A DNA stretch of 64,000 bases from Ariolimax columbianus (lineage: Eukaryota; Mollusca; Gastropoda; Stylommatophora; Arionidae): NCBI GenBank assembly GCA_036924085.1, contig JAVGWX010000005.1:76819547-76883546 (forward strand), written 5' to 3'. Within the stretch, counting starts at the first letter, position 1; every line of letters starts with the position of its first letter. Positions 62,331 to 64,000 of the stretch are shown piece after piece. Made by a program: the position numbers and the translations under genes. The notes beneath the pieces are model-generated. The model saw nothing but the letters and a program-made list of their open reading frames with translations, was not told where the DNA came from and searched no databases.

Positions 62331-63130
62331 ATAATATCTATGTTAGCACAGCATCACAAAATATCTTCATCTTGTTGGCAACACGGATACCCTGTCAGTC
62401 CCAAACATTTGCTAGAAGTCTTCCAAAATTAGATCTTGTCATGTCAATCATGTTGTTGACATCAGAGTCTATATTCGCTTCATTGGTGACAGTGCTACCA
62501 ATGTAGGTAAAGTTATCAACTGCTTATAGATTTGGGCCTTGTACAATAATGTTTGGGTCGTAGTATGACTTTCCATGAGCAGGTATAAACATTACTTCCA
62601 TTTTCTTTGTGTTGAGGGTAACACTAAAGTTAGTGCACAGGGCTAAAAAAAGCATTCACGGTGATCTGTATATCGTATTCTGAATAATGGTTAATGACTT
62701 ATGGTAAAGAGAAGATCTAAGATGGCTGCTTCTCTCGCATTTGTGACGGGGAGGCGGCTGGAGTTGGGAGAGCTGATAGTGTCTCAGGTCAAATAGTTGC
62801 ACATGCGTCTTATATGTGACATACACGTCAGTTACACAGCCATGTGTATCATCCGCAATTCTCACAGTAAATACTGAGCTAAAGAGCGTTGATGCCAACA
62901 CGTAGCCATGTTTGACTTCGTTTATGATCGAGAAGGCTGCATACAGTTCATTATCATTTAGCATACGAGCCTACATTTCATCATGACGCTGACGAATTTG
63001 TCGGGACAGCCGAATGGTTTTCCAGAGACCATACCCGTTGGCAATGTCAAAGGCCTTGGTCTGGTCAACAAAAGTCGAGTACAGATAGCGATACTGTTTC
63101 TAACATTTCTCCTGATCGAGGAGTCCTAGT
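62330..63130 (-). pseudogene. Decayed LINE reverse transcriptase (RTE-like)
   Basis: On the minus strand it reads YLYSTFVDQTKAFDIANGYG, then a Met-containing stretch, INEVKHGYVLASTLFSSVF, and later VTLNTKKMEVMF and NFTYIGSTVTNEANIDSDV. These follow the RT order: first catalytic-Asp block, GVxQGCVLxPTLF block, and thumb region. Stops are visible at ATGTAG near 62972, in NL*AV near 62525 and WD*QG near 62393. It is a different, more decayed relative of the element at 42303-46332. Confidence 0.78.
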
Positions 63131-63420
63131 ATTCAATCAGGCAAAGGTATGTCTTATGCAAGATGGCCAAAAGCTATCTTTTGGTTTTTTTTAAATCCAC
63201 TTGGCTGGCCTTTAGAAGGTTCCGCTCTGTGCCTCCATGGTTTATCAATTGGCTATTAGTAGTAACCTTGTGCATGGTGTGTGTGTGTGGAAATTTGGAA
63301 AGGCAGTACTTCTGGTAGGCAGAACATGTGACGCCACTGAAAGTGCTTAACCATCCTCTGTTCTTCTGCTACCCAGCTCTCATGGATGCATACTCGCTCT
63401 AAACAGCGGCACCTTATTGA
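63131..63420. other. Unassigned spacer
   Basis: Possibly further decayed LINE sequence. A GTGTGTGTG run lies near 63280. Confidence 0.35.
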
Positions 63421-63423
63421 CTA

Positions 63424-64000
63424 TGTGAGAGATGTGAGACTATGTGAGAGTATGTGAGAGTATGTGAGAGATGTGAGAGTATGTGAGAGTATGTGAGAGA
63501 TGTGAGAGATGTGAGAGATGTGAGACTATGTGAGAGATGTGAGAGATGTGAGAGATGTGAGACTATGTGAGAGTATGTGAGAGATGTGAGAGATGTGAGA
63601 GATGTGAGACTATGTGAGAGATGTGAGACTATGTGAGAGATGTGAGACTACGTAAGAGATGTGAGACTATTTGAGAGATGTGAGACTATGTGAGAGATGT
63701 GAGAGATGTGAGACTATGTGAGAGATGTGAGACTATGTGAGAGATGTGAGACTACGTAAGAGATGTGAGACTATTTGAGAGATGTGAGACTACGTGAGAG
63801 ATGTGAGACTATGTGAGAGATGTGAGACTATGTGAGAGATGTGAGACTATGTGAGAGATGTGAGAGATGTGAGACTATGTGAGAGATGTGAGACTATGTG
63901 AGAGATGTGAGACTATGTGAGAGATGTGAGAGATGTGAGACTATGTGAGAGATGTGAGACTATGTGAGAGATGTGAGAGATGTGAGAGATGTGAGACTAT
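63424..64000. repeat. 19-bp minisatellite with 9/10-bp subunits, runs off the window
   Basis: ATGTGAGAG (9) and ATGTGAGACT (10) subunits alternate, mostly as a 19-bp pair, with tandem ATGTGAGAG runs interspersed. It continues beyond 64000. Confidence 0.93.

Overview
The window looks like repeat-dominated intergenic DNA from an animal genome. I recognise no host protein-coding gene. Evidence for a metazoan is an intact APE-type non-LTR retrotransposon with an RNase H domain, at least ten other non-LTR fragments, tRNA-like SINE heads, LTR-like elements and long microsatellites. The repertoire (RNase H-bearing I-group LINE with a GAA tail, RTE-like LINEs, dense minisatellites) is what I would expect of a mollusc, perhaps a gastropod. 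That taxonomic guess is inference.

Layout. 1-5173: a decayed 18S rRNA-like fragment, a hairpin-bearing leader, and a 1302-codon uninterrupted endonuclease/RT/RNase H ORF ending in a GAA tail. 5.2-13.1 kb: CT-, CA- and AC-rich minisatellites and a solo-LTR-like element (7090-8379). 13.3-21.3 kb: a roughly 125-bp pyrimidine-rich array, two truncated minus-strand copies of the first retrotransposon (14301-16555 inside another LINE's 3' end; 20029-21229 with a clear target-site duplication), and decayed LINE fragments. 21.7-37.5 kb: mainly tandem arrays with units of 19-51 bp, a purine tract, a pyrimidine tract, and a GAA-tailed retroposon inserted in a 30-bp array. 38.3-40.9 kb: a tRNA-Pro-like SINE head, RT remnants and a second solo LTR. 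41.4-47.95 kb: a nested stack in which a 39-bp satellite is interrupted by an LTR, itself interrupted by a broken RTE-like element between TA repeats and by a truncated RNase H-type LINE copy. 48.4-50.4 kb: RT remnants, a 49-bp satellite grown out of the RT sequence, then a 22-bp satellite. 50.5-64 kb: a SINE-like unit, LINE fragments, a very homogeneous 40-bp array with an alternating-variant section, a second copy of the GAA-tailed retroposon and further arrays.

How the parts relate. The intact element at 1238-5173 belongs to the family of four truncated copies here (14.3, 20.0, 47.0 and 54.2 kb). Three of these have target-site duplications. The about 350-bp retroposon shares the same GAA-type tail and could be mobilised by the same machinery (inference). 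The three LTR-like copies keep a TATA box and an AATAAA signal on the minus strand. The overall picture is retrotransposon insertion, decay, and expansion of short segments into satellites.
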